A stretch of DNA of 64,000 nucleotides, taken from assembly GCA_963704535.1 (NCBI GenBank), contig OY969916.1, positions 1,426,001 through 1,490,000 of the forward strand. Direction: 5' to 3'. How positions within the stretch are numbered: the stretch's first letter is position 1; the number at the start of each line of letters is the position of its first letter. The notes under the pieces were generated by a model. That model saw only the letters and a list, made by a program, of their open reading frames with translations, was not told where the DNA came from and did no database searches. Of this stretch, positions 52,743-62,617 are shown piece after piece. The translations under genes were made by a program, and so were the position numbers. The DNA is from G963704535 sp963704535 (GTDB lineage Bacteria; Chloroflexota; Chloroflexia; Chloroflexales; Roseiflexaceae).

Positions 52743-52785
52743 CACCGGAGAACAGAGAACCAAGAACAAAGAACAAAAAAGTCAT
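52743..52785. repeat. GAACAGAGAACCAAGAAC tandem repeat
   Basis: Short GAACNNA units after the epimerase stop; related to 34216-34270. The following ~150 bp to 52935 shows no gene. Confidence 0.5.
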
Positions 52786-53014
52786 CGAGCCGCGATGGTG
52801 TGCCGTGGGAATGCCATGCGGGTAATGCGCCGATTGAACACCGCGTACACCGCAATGCCCCGTGTGGTGCGCCGAACGCACACCGCAATAAGGTAGCGCC
52901 TGGGCGAAAGTCAAAACGGGTAAAAGGATTTAACCATGACCACAACCAGGCGAATCCTCCGAGCCTTTGTGATCATGCACACCACGAGTTTACTCGCGAT
53001 CTTGATCGTCCCCT

Positions 53015-53719
53015 TCACGACACGCTCGATGAGCGCGGCTGCCAGGCGCGAACAAACTGCCGTTGCGCCTCGGTTTCCGGCGCCTCAATGTGGGCACTCG
53101 GGCTGCCGCGTCGGCGCCGGGCGATCTCGCGCAGCGCTTCTTCGCCGGCCTGGCCATGGCGGGCCAGGTAACAGCCGACTACGGTGCCGGTGCGCCCGAT
53201 CCCGGCTAGGCAATGGACGTACACCGCCCGCTCGGCCGCAAGCGCCGCGTCGATACGATCGAGGATCTGCGTCATCTGCTCGCGTGATGGCGTACCCATG
53301 TCGGGGATCGGCGAGCGCCAGCAGTCGAACCGGCCGCCGGCGCACTCGCGCTGGAGCACATCCTCGTAGGAAGGCCCCCCGTGATCCTCGGCCAAGTTGA
53401 TAAAGACTGTGATCCCGGCCTGGATCAGGGCTTGGAGCGTTTCCTGAGCATCATGCCGGTTGGTTGAGCCAGGGTGCATGCCAGCCAGGAATCGGCCAGG
53501 GAGCACCCAGTAGGAGTGCGGGATGGGCGGGGCGACGATGGCCTCGATAGGGTTCGGCGCGCCACTCGGATAGTGCTGCGCTTCATAAGCTTCCACCAAG
53601 GTTGTCAGAACATGGAGCCGGTCGCCTTCAGGTGTATCCAGCACCGCATCGAACAGCCGCTCAATCTCCGCAAGGGCGGCGCGATGGTCCGCCTCGGTCT
53701 TAATCAGTCGAATGTCCAT
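53015..53719 (-). CDS. Chimera of a HigA-type antitoxin N-terminal region and a dual-specificity phosphatase
   Basis: Residues 1-~62 (MDIRLIKTEADHRAALAEIE, LDTPEGDRLHVLTTLVEAYE, AQHYPSGAPNPIEAI) match the N-terminal part of COG5499/HigA-like antitoxins, which normally precedes a helix-turn-helix. Here it runs directly into a phosphatase domain: PHSYWVLPGRFLAGMHPG, GITVFINLAEDHGGPSYED, and the P-loop VHCLAGIGRTGTVVGCYLAR with catalytic Cys and Arg (HCxxGxxRT). The general-acid Asp is likely in IPDMGTP. It should hydrolyse phospho-Tyr/Ser or a small phosphate ester. The 234-residue frame is continuous, so the join is not a frameshift artefact. GGGAG precedes ATG 53719. Confidence 0.85.
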   Translation of the reverse strand: MDIRLIKTEADHRAALAEIERLFDAVLDTPEGDRLHVLTTLVEAYEAQHYPSGAPNPIEAIVAPPIPHSYWVLPGRFLAGMHPGSTNRHDAQETLQALIQAGITVFINLAEDHGGPSYEDVLQRECAGGRFDCWRSPIPDMGTPSREQMTQILDRIDAALAAERAVYVHCLAGIGRTGTVVGCYLARHGQAGEEALREIARRRRGSPSAHIEAPETEAQRQFVRAWQPRSSSVS

Positions 53720-53829
53720 AGTTTCTCCCGCGTGGATGGCAGACAACAGCTCAAGCTCGCACTTTGCAGTGATGGTTACGTGGCTCCCAGTCCATCCCAC
53801 ACGTGCCAGGCTGCGCTATAATACTCCCC

Positions 53830-53897
53830 ATCGCACGATGGAAAAGAATCTTGAGGGGCCAGCCCCTTCAAACTCCCCCTTTTCAGATCGTCTCTGA
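53830..53897. repeat. Family A1 palindromic repeat
   Basis: AAAGAATCTTGAGGGGCCAG, CCCCTTCAAACTCCCCCTTTTC and AGATCGTCTCTGAGG, between divergent genes. Confidence 0.6.
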
Positions 53898-53920
53898 GGC
53901 CGTTGGATAGGACCTCCGCC

Positions 53921-54943
53921 ATGCCTTTCTCCAGCTCAACCCGCCGGCTGCTCCAGTACCTCTCGATCATTTGCATCGCGTCCCTATGGGTGATCTTGCT
54001 GATCGCGGATCAGCTTGGCACCGATTTCTACCCACTGCACTTTGCGGCCCGTCTAACTCTGGCGGGGGATTCGCCGTATGGCAGCGAAGCGACTGCACGG
54101 CTCGCGCAATCCTGGCCGGCGCCCTTCGCATCGGCCGGGATCGCCTATCCTCTGCCGCTGATTCTGCTGATCACCCCGTTCGCGCTCTTGCCCTTTCCCC
54201 TGGCGAGCCTGCTTTGGATCGGCGTCGGTGCGACCGGCGCACTGCTGTGTGTACGGATAACTGAGGACCACGCTACGTCCATTCTGCTCCCGCTGCTGTT
54301 CCTGCCGCTGTATCGGGCGGTCGTGCTGGGGCAAGCAACGCTGATCTGGTTCGGGCTGGCCGTGATCATGGTCTGGGCCACGCGTGATCACCGAGGCTGG
54401 CTGGTTGGGATCTGTATCATGCTGCTGGCCTTGAAACCACAGAACGGTCTCCTGTTCGCCCTCGCCGGGATGATCTGGAGCTGGCGCACCGATCGGCGGG
54501 CGCTGCTGTGGGCGCTCGGCGCGGGAGGTGTGTTTGGCGGGCTCGCGTTTGCCGTGCAGCCGGATTGGCTCGGGGCATGGCTGGCTCAGACGCGGCAGTA
54601 TCAAACCATTGTGCATCCGCCGCTGGTGCTCCCGTGGGGGCTGCTGGTCGTGCTGGCCTGCTGGCGTCTCCCCTGGTGGGCACGGGTCGCGGCCCTGCAA
54701 GTGGTGCTGTTCCCGCTGTCCGATCTGTATTCTGCGCTGCCGCTCCTGCTTTGCTGGATCGCGATCGGCGGCCCGCTGGCGCTCGTCGGCGCAGGCTGTT
54801 CGTGGCTCTGGCTGATATTCGGATTACCCAATAACGTCGATGTGCTCTGGGGGCTGATCTTCTGGCCGCTGATCGCGGCGGCGGTCTGGCGGTCGTGGCT
54901 GGGCAAGCTGTGGCCGGTGCGTCGCGTGGCACCTGATGCCTGA
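53921..54943 (+). CDS. GT87-like polytopic membrane protein
   Basis: This 340-residue protein has about nine TM helices and the layout of DUF2029/GT87 enzymes: YLSIICIASLWVILLIADQL, GTDFYPLHFAARLTLAGDSP with the YGSEAT motif typical of GT87 (DFxxYYxAGxxxLxGxxPY), PLPLILLITPFALLPFPLAS, LGQATLIWFGLAVIMVWA (the G-Q-x-N/T motif), and ALKPQNGLLFALAGMIW (the K-P/Q motif). Such proteins transfer mannose or arabinose from polyprenyl-phosphate donors outside the membrane. ATG 53921 is chosen for position; a weak GGACC lies upstream. Confidence 0.8.
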   Translation: MPFSSSTRRLLQYLSIICIASLWVILLIADQLGTDFYPLHFAARLTLAGDSPYGSEATARLAQSWPAPFASAGIAYPLPLILLITPFALLPFPLASLLWIGVGATGALLCVRITEDHATSILLPLLFLPLYRAVVLGQATLIWFGLAVIMVWATRDHRGWLVGICIMLLALKPQNGLLFALAGMIWSWRTDRRALLWALGAGGVFGGLAFAVQPDWLGAWLAQTRQYQTIVHPPLVLPWGLLVVLACWRLPWWARVAALQVVLFPLSDLYSALPLLLCWIAIGGPLALVGAGCSWLWLIFGLPNNVDVLWGLIFWPLIAAAVWRSWLGKLWPVRRVAPDA

Positions 54944-54946
54944 ACA

Positions 54947-55097
54947 TCAAGCAGTGGGAGACTTGGAGAAGTAGACGCCCAATTGCTTGAGCTGGGCGAA
55001 GATGACGGTGAAGACGCACTCCTTGGCTTTGTGATTGAGCAGCGATTGACGAAATTCGGAGAAGAAGGCAGTATGGTCGAAGTACCTATGAAAAACG
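54947..55097 (-). pseudogene. C-terminal fragment of an unidentified protein
   Basis: The strand reads HRYFDHTAFFSEFRQSLLNH, KAKECVFTVIFAQLKQLGVY and FSKSPTA followed by TGA, with GC-rich third positions like a real gene. A stop precedes it in frame (TAG about 55105). It could be the tail of a lost transposase. The opposite strand is also open, but its composition is less protein-like. Confidence 0.3.
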
Positions 55098-55129
55098 AGC
55101 TATAATTAAACGCACCAGTATAGCTATAG

Positions 55130-55510
55130 CTAATCACACGTCTTAGGAGCATGTTTCAAAGCACTTAATATCATCTGCCCTGCCTCATGAATGTCGGAGG
55201 TGCCTCCTACAACTTTTGCATTCGGCCAGGGGGCTTCATCAGATGACAGATAATACTCGATATGATATATACCTCCTGGTGCATTAATCCAGACCCTCCC
55301 GCAACTAGAGCTATCTATATCACTGAGAACTAGATAATTGTGTGATGTATATGCCCACTGGCTGGGAGCATCAACCTCTTCCTTTAGATGCCGAATTAAT
55401 GCCAGCATCTTCCGAGCATATGTTTCCCATTGTGGCCCCTCCGACAATATTTCTGTATAGAATTCCTCCAGAGTTTCAGGTCGCCCGTCGGTTATTTGCT
55501 TGATTTGCAT
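55130..55510 (-). CDS. Candidate immunity protein for the RHS toxin
   Basis: The 126-residue acidic protein follows the RHS gene on the same strand, 227 bp after its stop. It starts MQIKQITDGRPETLEEFYTE with AAGGAG at ideal distance, and reads EGPQWETYARKMLALIRHL, DSSSCGRVWINAPGGIYHIE, YYLSSDEAPWPNAKVVGGTS and ILSALKHAPKTCD. It has no signal peptide, so it would act in the cytoplasm. Its AT-rich codon use contrasts with the RHS core but matches the RHS C-terminal tip, as expected of a toxin-immunity pair moved together. No known immunity family is recognised with confidence. Confidence 0.65.
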   Translation of the reverse strand: MQIKQITDGRPETLEEFYTEILSEGPQWETYARKMLALIRHLKEEVDAPSQWAYTSHNYLVLSDIDSSSCGRVWINAPGGIYHIEYYLSSDEAPWPNAKVVGGTSDIHEAGQMILSALKHAPKTCD

Positions 55511-55594
55511 CTTATTCTCCTTAATTATCGGAAATAACAGTGATATTCGCTGCTAGATAAAGGACAGCGATTTTATCAATACCAGCGTATAGCA

Positions 55595-55690
55595 TAGCAT
55601 TCCTATCAGGGGTGTAAAGTGGGAAGGGGTTTTTGTGGGGGCTTCCCCCCACACCCCCTTTTACAACTCATTTAGGAATGCTATACCATC
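55595..55690. repeat. Stem-loop repeat with TAGCATTCCTA termini
   Basis: TATAGCATTCCTATCAGGGGTGTAA and CATTTAGGAATGCTATA are inverted ends around GTGGGGGCTTCCCCCCAC. A related element lies at 34420-34510. It separates the RHS and immunity genes. Confidence 0.65.
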
Positions 55691-55737
55691 TCAATGTTTA
55701 CAATAAGCTGTACAGCTTAACATCCTCCACCATATTT

Positions 55738-58700
55738 TCAGGGTATTTTCCATCCTGCCTGAAGCATATCGTGGAAGAAGTTTTTAAGCTCCTCTCCCTG
55801 CAAGATCTGGTTCCCTCGCTTGAACGTAGTTTTAGCCAGGAGCTTGCGATCGTTGAGGATCGTGTATAGCTCATAATCAGTAAACCGCTTGCCCTTCATA
55901 TCGGAAGGCCGTCTGATAACATCTCCATACTCCACCGCTTCGAAGGTCTTCGCGAGGTCGGTGAAATCCAAGCCCTTGACGTCAAATTCGATGAAGCTCG
56001 CTTTTTCGGCAGCTTCGTTGAACAGGTGCGGAAAGGCTTCATCATTGAGAGGATCGGGATAGATATTATAGTTGTTCGGCTCCACATATCCATCCCTAAT
56101 CCAGTGCCTCGCTTGTGTATAGTCACGTCCTAGCTGGAGCGTCTTTCCATTACCACGGCCAATTCCTCCACCACCCTGGCTTTGCATAGTGGCGCAGGCA
56201 CGCATTCCGTTGACAATCAGGCCAGCTTCATTGCCGACCGCTGCTCCCAAAACCCCTGCTCCGTGGGCCGCCACCGCTGCACCTGCTCCAGCCACGAGCC
56301 CTGCTGGAGCGCAAGCGAGGCCGAATGTTCCCACACAGGCTAAACCACTCCCGCCAACTCCTGCTGCCCCTACGACAATCTCAGCAGCACCCTGGACAGC
56401 AGCAATTGCATTTCCCGCATGCCGACAGATCGACATTTGAGCTGATTCGCCGCTTTGGGGTGCCGCGTCTTCCGCCAAGCCAAACGTGTTATCATAGGCC
56501 CATTGTTTGAAAATACCAGCCCCACACTCGCTGACGGTGTTGACGATACCCTCTACGTAAGCCTGACCCGCTGCCCAGTCGAGTTGTCCCTTTAAAACTC
56601 CATCCTCGACGCGGCAGCCAGGCTCGCCATAGATAGGGACACGCTCATCAACACACTTTCCTGTCGGGTCAGTAAAGAGAACAGGATTACCAAGTGCATA
56701 GGCGTAGGGATGGTGACTGTAGGGGTTACGGTCATTGCTTTCGCTCGTTCGCCAGCGGTATGCTGTAAAGGTGCCGTGACCCGTATCATACCACCGCGCC
56801 CGCAAGTTGACCAACCCGGTCACGCTATCCTGTAACTCGCCGGTGAAGCCGAACGGCGCGATCAGCCCTTGCTCCGGCTTACCCCACACATCGTAGCTCG
56901 CGGTTGCGATCGTCGCCCCCGCATCGTTAAGCGTCATCCGCACGCTGCCCAGTGCGTCCTCCGAGTACCATGTTCGCACGCCGTTGCTCTCAGCCGCCAA
57001 CCGCTCCAGGCCATATAGGTACTTGATTGTCGTCCCGCCCTGTGTGGTCTGGAGCACCTGGCTCAGTGGGGAGGCCAGGTCCTGTGTGTAGCGCGTCTCT
57101 ACCCCGCCGGTCATCTCCGAGACCAGCACCCCGTCGGCGTTGTAGCGGTAGTGGCGTGCCAGGCCGCCCGTTGTCACGCTGTCCACCTGGTTGAGCGCAT
57201 TGTACGTGTAGCTCGTCGTCCCGTCGTTCAGCAGATTGCCGGTCGCGTCATAGCTCCACCCGGCGTCGCTGACCTGGTTGGCCGAGTTGTAGCTGTGCTG
57301 CTCGGTCACGACGTTATTGAGGCGCACCTCGGTGCGGTTGCCCACTTTATCGTAGGCATAGTTGTAGCTGTTCCCGCCCAGCGTGCTCGCGCCGCTCAAC
57401 CGGCCCAGCCCATCGTAGGCATAGCTGATCTGGCGCGTTTGCAGCCCGAACTGCTCGGACACCTGGGTGCGCTGGCCCGCTCGATTGTAGGTATAGTCGA
57501 GATGGCCCAGTTGCTGGTAGATCCCATTGAGTAGGTTGCCATAGGTGAAGATATTGGTCAGGCGGTCGGCCCAGTCATAGCCGTAGTTGAGCAGGTGCTT
57601 GGAGTCATTGGCATAGACCAGCTCGAGCTGCCCAACCGCATTGTAGCTATAGTAGGCCAGGCTCGTCCCATTGCGTAGCACCTCTTTGAGGAGGCCGTCG
57701 GCATAATAGGAGTACTGAGTGCTGCTGCCATCGGGGTAGGTCAGGCCAGTGCGCGCACCCCGCGCGTCGTAGTCATACCCGACCGTTCCGCTGTCCATGG
57801 TCGTGACTTGCTTGATGCGGCCCAGGGCATCGTAGAGGTAGTTGGTCGGCCCGTTGCCGTCGGGGGCGGAGCTGTGGGTGCGACGGCCGAGCGCATCGTA
57901 CTCAAACTCGATCGAGCCGGAGAAATCGACGGCATAGATCTGCCTGACGCGGTCCATACCATCGTAGTGATATTCGAGTAGGATGCCGCGCGGATCTTGT
58001 TGCTCTTCAAGGCGCCCGCCCCGATCGTACCACCAGGATGTCGTGCGCCCAAGCGCATCCACCGTCGTCTTTTGCCGGTCGGCTGCGTCGTAGCTGAAGC
58101 GCCGGATGTTGCCGCGCGCGTCCACGATCGCGATGCGGTTGCCGGCCCGGTCGTAGTCGTAGCGGGTCACGACATTGCAGTCGGTAGCCTGGCAGGTGCC
58201 CGTCACGACGTTCTCGGTCACGCCGACCAGCCGGTCCACCAAGTCGTAGGAGAAGGCTGTTTCAGTCCCCTGCGGATCGGTCGTCTTCACGCGTCGCCCA
58301 GCCACGTCGTAGAGGGTGCGGGTGATGATGTCCCGGCTGGTCGACCACCCGGCGACGCCATCCTCGTAGGCGAGGATGGTCGCGACTACCCGACCGAGGC
58401 CATCGAACTCGTAGACGGTGAGCCGGCCGTCGGCGCGCCTGCTCCAGCGTAGTGTGCCCTGTCCATCGTAGCCCAGGCGGGTTTCGCGGTTGAGCGGGTC
58501 ATACACGCGCACGGTGTGGCCAAGCTGATCGTACTGGGCTTGTGACGCGGCGTTGGTCGGGTCGGTCCTGATAGTGACTTGACCGAGAGCGTCATAGGTG
58601 TGCTGCGTGCGAACGTTGGTATCCTGGTTCACCGGCCCGCCGGCGACGTAATTGCGCGTCGCAGTGGTTGGGCGGCCCAGCCCATCGTAGTCGGTGTGGG

Positions 58701-61700
58701 TGACGAAGCCGAGCGCGTCGACGATTTCGTAGGCGCGCCCGAGCGCGTCGTAGCGGGTCTGCGCCGCGATGTTGCGATCATTACGCACGCCCTGCGTGGA
58801 AGTCACAGCCCTGGGAGACCGGATTGCCGCTCGGAGCGATACAATTCCGGATCGTGGCGGTCACCCGGCCCAAGCCGTCGTACTGCTGGCTGGTCCAATG
58901 GCCCGTCGGGTCGCGCTGTGCGAACAGGCGGGCGGTCGTGGGATCATAGGCGTTGCCGCTGGTCCGGTTGAGGTCGGTACCAGTCTGGCCGGGCGCATAA
59001 TTCAGGGTGGTGGTGATCACCCGGCTCAACGAGTCGTACTGGTACAGGGTGATTCGGTCGGTGATCGGCTCGGTCGCGGTGAAAATGCCGTCGTCATAGT
59101 TCTCGACTGTGTGCTCGGTGCGTCCGGCGGCATCATACACAATCACACTGATCAGATCAGTGTCGGTGCCGTCGGTCCAGCTATGATTGAGGGTATCAAC
59201 CGTCTCAGCGTTCCCATTCTCGTAATTGCGGATCATCTTTACGGGCCGGTTGAGTGCATCGTATTCGGTCGCGGTCCAGCGCCCCAGCGAATCGCGCTGC
59301 CAGATCACGTTCCCCGCACCATCGTAATAGGTGATGGTCTGGACGTTGACATCGGGGAGGGTGCCGATCGGCTGGTCGGGCCGGTAGTTCAGAGTGACCG
59401 TGACTGGGCGGCTGAAGTCATCGTACTCGGTGCGCGACACCCGTGAGGCGGCCGAGTCAAAGCGCAGCGTGGCCGGGTCGAAGGTGCCGTCCAGGATGCC
59501 GGTCTGGGTGACCAGCGTGGTGCGGCCCAGGTGGTCGTAGCCATAGAATGTCGCGACATTGGCATCCGGCGTTGCGGGGTCAAAGGCCGGCGGGGTAGCC
59601 GGCAGAGGGCCGCCGCTCCAGCCGGGCGCGACGAGGTTACGTGCGGTCCAATCCACGCGGCCGGCCGAGTCGTAGTGGATGGCGGTGTAGCGGCCCAGCA
59701 CGTCGCGCATCCAGGTTCGCCGCCCCAGCAGATTGTACCCGTAGGTTGTGATAACATCCTCGTCCGGGTGCATTGAGTTGAACACGCCATCCTTGTAATT
59801 CAACGTCGTCGTAGCCACGCTGTGATCGGCATTGTATGCGGTCACCTCGGTTTGCTGGGCGGCCGAGCCGGCCCCGGTCGTAGTGCTGGTGAGTTGCCCG
59901 AGCGCATCGTAGGCATAGGTGGTACTCAGATCCTGGTCGGGCTGGGCCGGGTCGAACACGCCGTCCTGGTAGCCCACGATCGTGCGGCTGACCTGACCGA
60001 GCGCGTCATACTCGAAGCGGGTCACGACTCCATCGGGGCCGCGCTGCTCTTGTAACCGATTGGCGCTATCGTAGGTGGCACTCGTCGTAATTTTGAGGCC
60101 ATCTACACCCTGGTCGCTCGCCATTGTCACGTTATCGGCGGGGTCGTATGCGAGTTCTGTTGTGATCGGCTCCGTGCCTGTGATCTGGGTTAAGCGGTGA
60201 TCATACCGGAAGGTAAGCTCGCTCGTTCCCCCGGCGGCGTCGGTGATCTGTGTCGGTAGCCCCACCAGATCATTCGTCGAGCGCGTCACATTGCCGTTGC
60301 CGTCGATCTGGACGGTTGGGGCAAAGCTCTGGTCGAAGGTGGTATAGCCCAGAAACTGGCCGTTGCGCTCCTGGAAGCGCAGCGAGCCGTCAGGCCGGTA
60401 ATGATCGACGAACACATCGACGGGCAACCCGCCGCGCTGCTGGGCCATCGTCGTCGTCCAGCCATCGGCGGTGTCGGCGTAGGTGTAGGTTGTCTCCAGT
60501 CCAGTGGCGTCGACTTGCTGTTCCACACGCCGCTGGTTGTCGTAGGTGTTGGTGATCTGCGTGACGTGCGCCGCATCCTCCACGCTGGTCAGCAGGTGCG
60601 TCGTCCCCGCATAGGTATAGGTGGTGACGCCGGCGCGCAAGTCCGTGACCGTTTCGAGATCTCCAGCGGCGCTGTAGCCGAAGCTCACCTCCAGATTCAG
60701 CGGGCCACGCACCGCCTCCAGCCGTGGCTGGCCCTGTACCGCGATGTAGTGGAAGGTGAGTGTTCGCTGTGATTGCGTGTCGGTGACCGATGCTAGTTGT
60801 CCATTCCAGGCCATCCCTGGTGCGGCGGCGTAGGAGAGCTGCTGCACCCGACCTTGCGGATCGCGTTGTTCGGTCAGCCGTCCCTGGGCATCAAATCGCA
60901 AGATCGATTGGTCACGCAACTTCAGCGTGTAGGCACCATCCGTCCGAGTCAGGGTGGCACGAACGCCAGGCACGGGATCAAGGATCGTGTTTGATTCAGC
61001 ATTATCGATAAAGCGCAGCCGGTTCCCGCTAGGCGCCTCATAGATTACCGTGCCCGACTCGCCGCCCGTCTGCCCTGGCAATGTGAGCGCGGCGCCAAAG
61101 GCATGCCGCCAACCAGGACCAAGCGGCGTGGTCGGGTATTTGGCCGGATCGGCAAACATCGAGACGTAGGTGCGTCCGAAGCGCAGGGCCGGCCCTGCGC
61201 TGGCGACCTCCAGGTCGGCCGTCTGGAGGTAATAGGCGCCCGAGAAGGTATTGACCGGATCGCCAAAGACGTGCTGGACGTTGCCGCCCGCGGCGCAGTC
61301 ACACTTGCCCACGACTTGATCGGCAGGGATGGTCACTTCGGCAGTTCCGCCGGTGAATTTCAGCGAATCGAGCAGGAAAAAGTGTGGGACTCCGCCCTCT
61401 CGCTTCCAGATCACCACGCGCCCGCGTTTTCCAGAGAGCGACTGATGGACGCGCTGGTCGAGATGCTGCCACTGCTGTGTATCCTGCGGGCTATCGGTCG
61501 CATTCTCAGGGATAAGGCGCATCCAGCCCGAACCATCAGTGGGTAAGAATTCTACGTTAATACCGGTTGCCGGGTCTGGATTTCCGTGGGGCTTGATGAC
61601 GCGCGCCCAGGAGAGGCTGAACGTGAGCGGGACCGTGGCCGAGAACTCCGGCAATTGGACGATCGGGCTTTGCCAGGCCGCGTACCCGTTCCCTCCAACT

Positions 61701-62493
61701 CCATTATCGAGGAAGGTCTCAATGCTGAGATAGGGTCCATTGAGGGGTGCAATGCTCCCGGTGGGACCGGCCTGAACGCCGGTCTTCAAATAGTCAATCG
61801 GCATGGCACCCCATTGCGGCACATAGCGCCAGCCAGGGACATCGGTGGCAAAGCTCATATCCGACCAGGTACAGTCGGCCGAAACTCCCCCCCTTGAGTT
61901 CAGCAAAAAAGCCATACTTCGACCATGGTTTGCGGCGGCACCGTCCAGCCGAGTGTGATGCGCTTGGAGTTACTTGCGAGGATTGTTCCTTGCGAAGAGA
62001 CAATATTGAGATACCCAGTCCAGCTTGAAGAGCCAACCGGCTTGACACCAAGCGTTGCAGTGGTGGCCGGAACATTTGGCGTTTCGAGGGTGGGGTTATC
62101 GTTTATAATGGTCTCGGTGCTGACCGTCAGATCGATGCTATCGAGGAGCCCGGCCGGGACCTGGATCAGGTGCGAAACATTTGTCGTACCGTTATTCAGG
62201 TGAATATCGGGAACAGTGTGCGACGGCCGACGGGGGACGCTGAAACTGCCGTCAAAGCCTAGCCGCAGGGTATGCGATATCTCGTACTGCTGCCGAAACT
62301 GTTCAGCAGTCGTGGCCGACAACCCCGCCGACTGTGCCAGCGGTAGTGCCGGGAGAGGCGGAGGAGTAAGCATCGGCGAGGCCAAGGGCGCGGCAGATAC
62401 GACACTAGCCGAGGGCAGCGGAACGGCTGCTGGAGGCAACATACCAATCAGTAGACACAGCACAACAAGGTGCAACACAGGCCGGCGTAGCAT
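55738..62493 (-). CDS. Secreted RHS/YD-repeat polymorphic toxin, two frameshifts
   Basis: Rebuilt length is about 2,250 residues. ATG 62493 with AAAGGAG opens a signal peptide (MLRRPVLHLVVLCLLIGM). An N-terminal beta region is followed by the DUF6531-like start (VFGDPVNTFSGAYYLQTADL), then some fifty YD repeats (YDALGRxxxVxDxxGxxT) from ~700 to ~1,930 and the RHS core close LRARWYDTGHGTFTAYR and ALGNPVLFTDPTGKCVDE. A hydrophobic Gly/Ala segment precedes a ~115-residue C-terminal tip (RDYTQARHWIRDGYVEPNNY to HDMLQAGWKIP) that I do not recognise and take as the toxin. Frame breaks lie near 61912 (one base missing) and 58808 (one extra). The next gene is the likely immunity protein. Confidence 0.88.
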
Positions 62494-62617
62494 ACGAGGC
62501 TCCTTTGGTTAGAATGTGAACAAATATACGACCAGCTATACACCGTACGACATGGGATAGTGTTACTGGTACTTCCCCAGCGCTGATTTCCGAAATCTCA
62601 CCGAATGAGGAGGTGCT

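Noticed and set aside
52936..53400. Plus-strand ORF starting MTTTRRILRAFVIMHTTSLL
   Set aside because: Its first ~35 residues look like a TM segment, but the rest is antisense to the phosphatase domain with shadow composition. At best the start of a lost gene.
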